Positions 6,103 through 6,162 of a DNA stretch of 6,162 nucleotides are shown here, one piece after another (within the stretch, counting starts at the first letter, position 1; the number at the start of each line of letters is the position of its first letter). The notes beneath the pieces are model-generated. The model worked only from the letters and a program-made list of their open reading frames with translations. It searched no databases and was not told the DNA's origin. The DNA lies in NCBI GenBank assembly GCA_934773085.1, contig CAKVMU010000109.1, positions 1 through 6,162 of the forward strand, written 5' to 3'. The position numbers and the translations under genes were made by a program. The stretch comes from an uncultured Candidatus Melainabacteria bacterium. Lineage in GTDB: Bacteria; Cyanobacteriota; Vampirovibrionia; Gastranaerophilales; Gastranaerophilaceae.

Positions 6103-6162
6103 CCCTTATAAGCCTAAAAAGAAAAAGTTTAAAATTGATACCAAGAATATGGGGGTGAATAT
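6092..6162 (+). CDS. Unidentified gene, N-terminal part only
   Basis: An ATG at 6092 opens a frame that stays open to the window end. It begins [18 protein letters not shown] and gives 23 complete codons. It overlaps the last 11 bases of panD in the +1 frame, an arrangement typical of translational coupling. AAGGA (6071-6075) lies 16 nt upstream, farther than ideal. A second in-frame ATG at 6149 has no good ribosome-binding site. The lysine-rich start (KKKK at residues 9-12) suggests nucleic-acid or membrane-surface contact but is too short to assign a family. I do not recognise it. It could be spurious. Confidence 0.5.
   Translation, partial: MANNPYKPKKKKFKIDTKNMGVN

Overview
The window reads as chromosomal DNA from a low-GC, diderm, probably anaerobic or microaerophilic bacterium that makes flagella. 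The evidence is indirect. A type V autotransporter with a β-barrel requires an outer membrane. A flagellin preceded by a σ28-type promoter indicates motility. Rubrerythrin is typical of anaerobes and microaerophiles. Intergenic DNA is AT-rich. This combination would fit a gut-associated lineage such as the non-photosynthetic cyanobacterial relatives (Vampirovibrionia/Gastranaerophilales), but other low-GC diderms fit too, and no RNA gene or other phylogenetic marker in the window settles it.

Layout. From 1 to 3373, on the minus strand, runs one very long gene that leaves the window at its 3' end. It encodes a secreted, Asn/Gly/Thr-rich repeat protein with a signal peptide and the first half of an autotransporter β-barrel. 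Its passenger contains a near-perfect 474-bp tandem duplication (2127-2600 and 2601-3074). A compact junction (3374-3461) holds the autotransporter's ribosome-binding site and promoter, and the terminator of the next gene. From 3462 to 4034 (minus) is rubrerythrin. The 268-bp divergent spacer (4035-4302) carries a nested inverted repeat and a clear σ28 promoter. From 4303 to 5328 (plus) is a short flagellin, followed by a strong intrinsic terminator. From 5398 to 5628 (minus) is a small glutaredoxin that converges on the flagellin. From 5743 to 6102 (plus) is aspartate 1-decarboxylase (panD). A further plus-strand gene starts at 6092, overlaps the panD end and runs off the window. No stretch longer than 300 bases lacks a gene.

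How the genes relate. They do not form one operon or pathway. The autotransporter and flagellin are both surface structures but have separate promoters of different sigma-factor type. Rubrerythrin and glutaredoxin both serve thiol/peroxide homeostasis but are separated by the flagellin. PanD makes β-alanine for pantothenate and CoA and may be translationally linked to the gene after it. I found no convincing new multi-gene system. The points most worth checking are the tandem duplication in the adhesin, the nested palindrome upstream of rubrerythrin, the cysteine content of the flagellin, and the overlapping terminator/promoter at 3415-3454.
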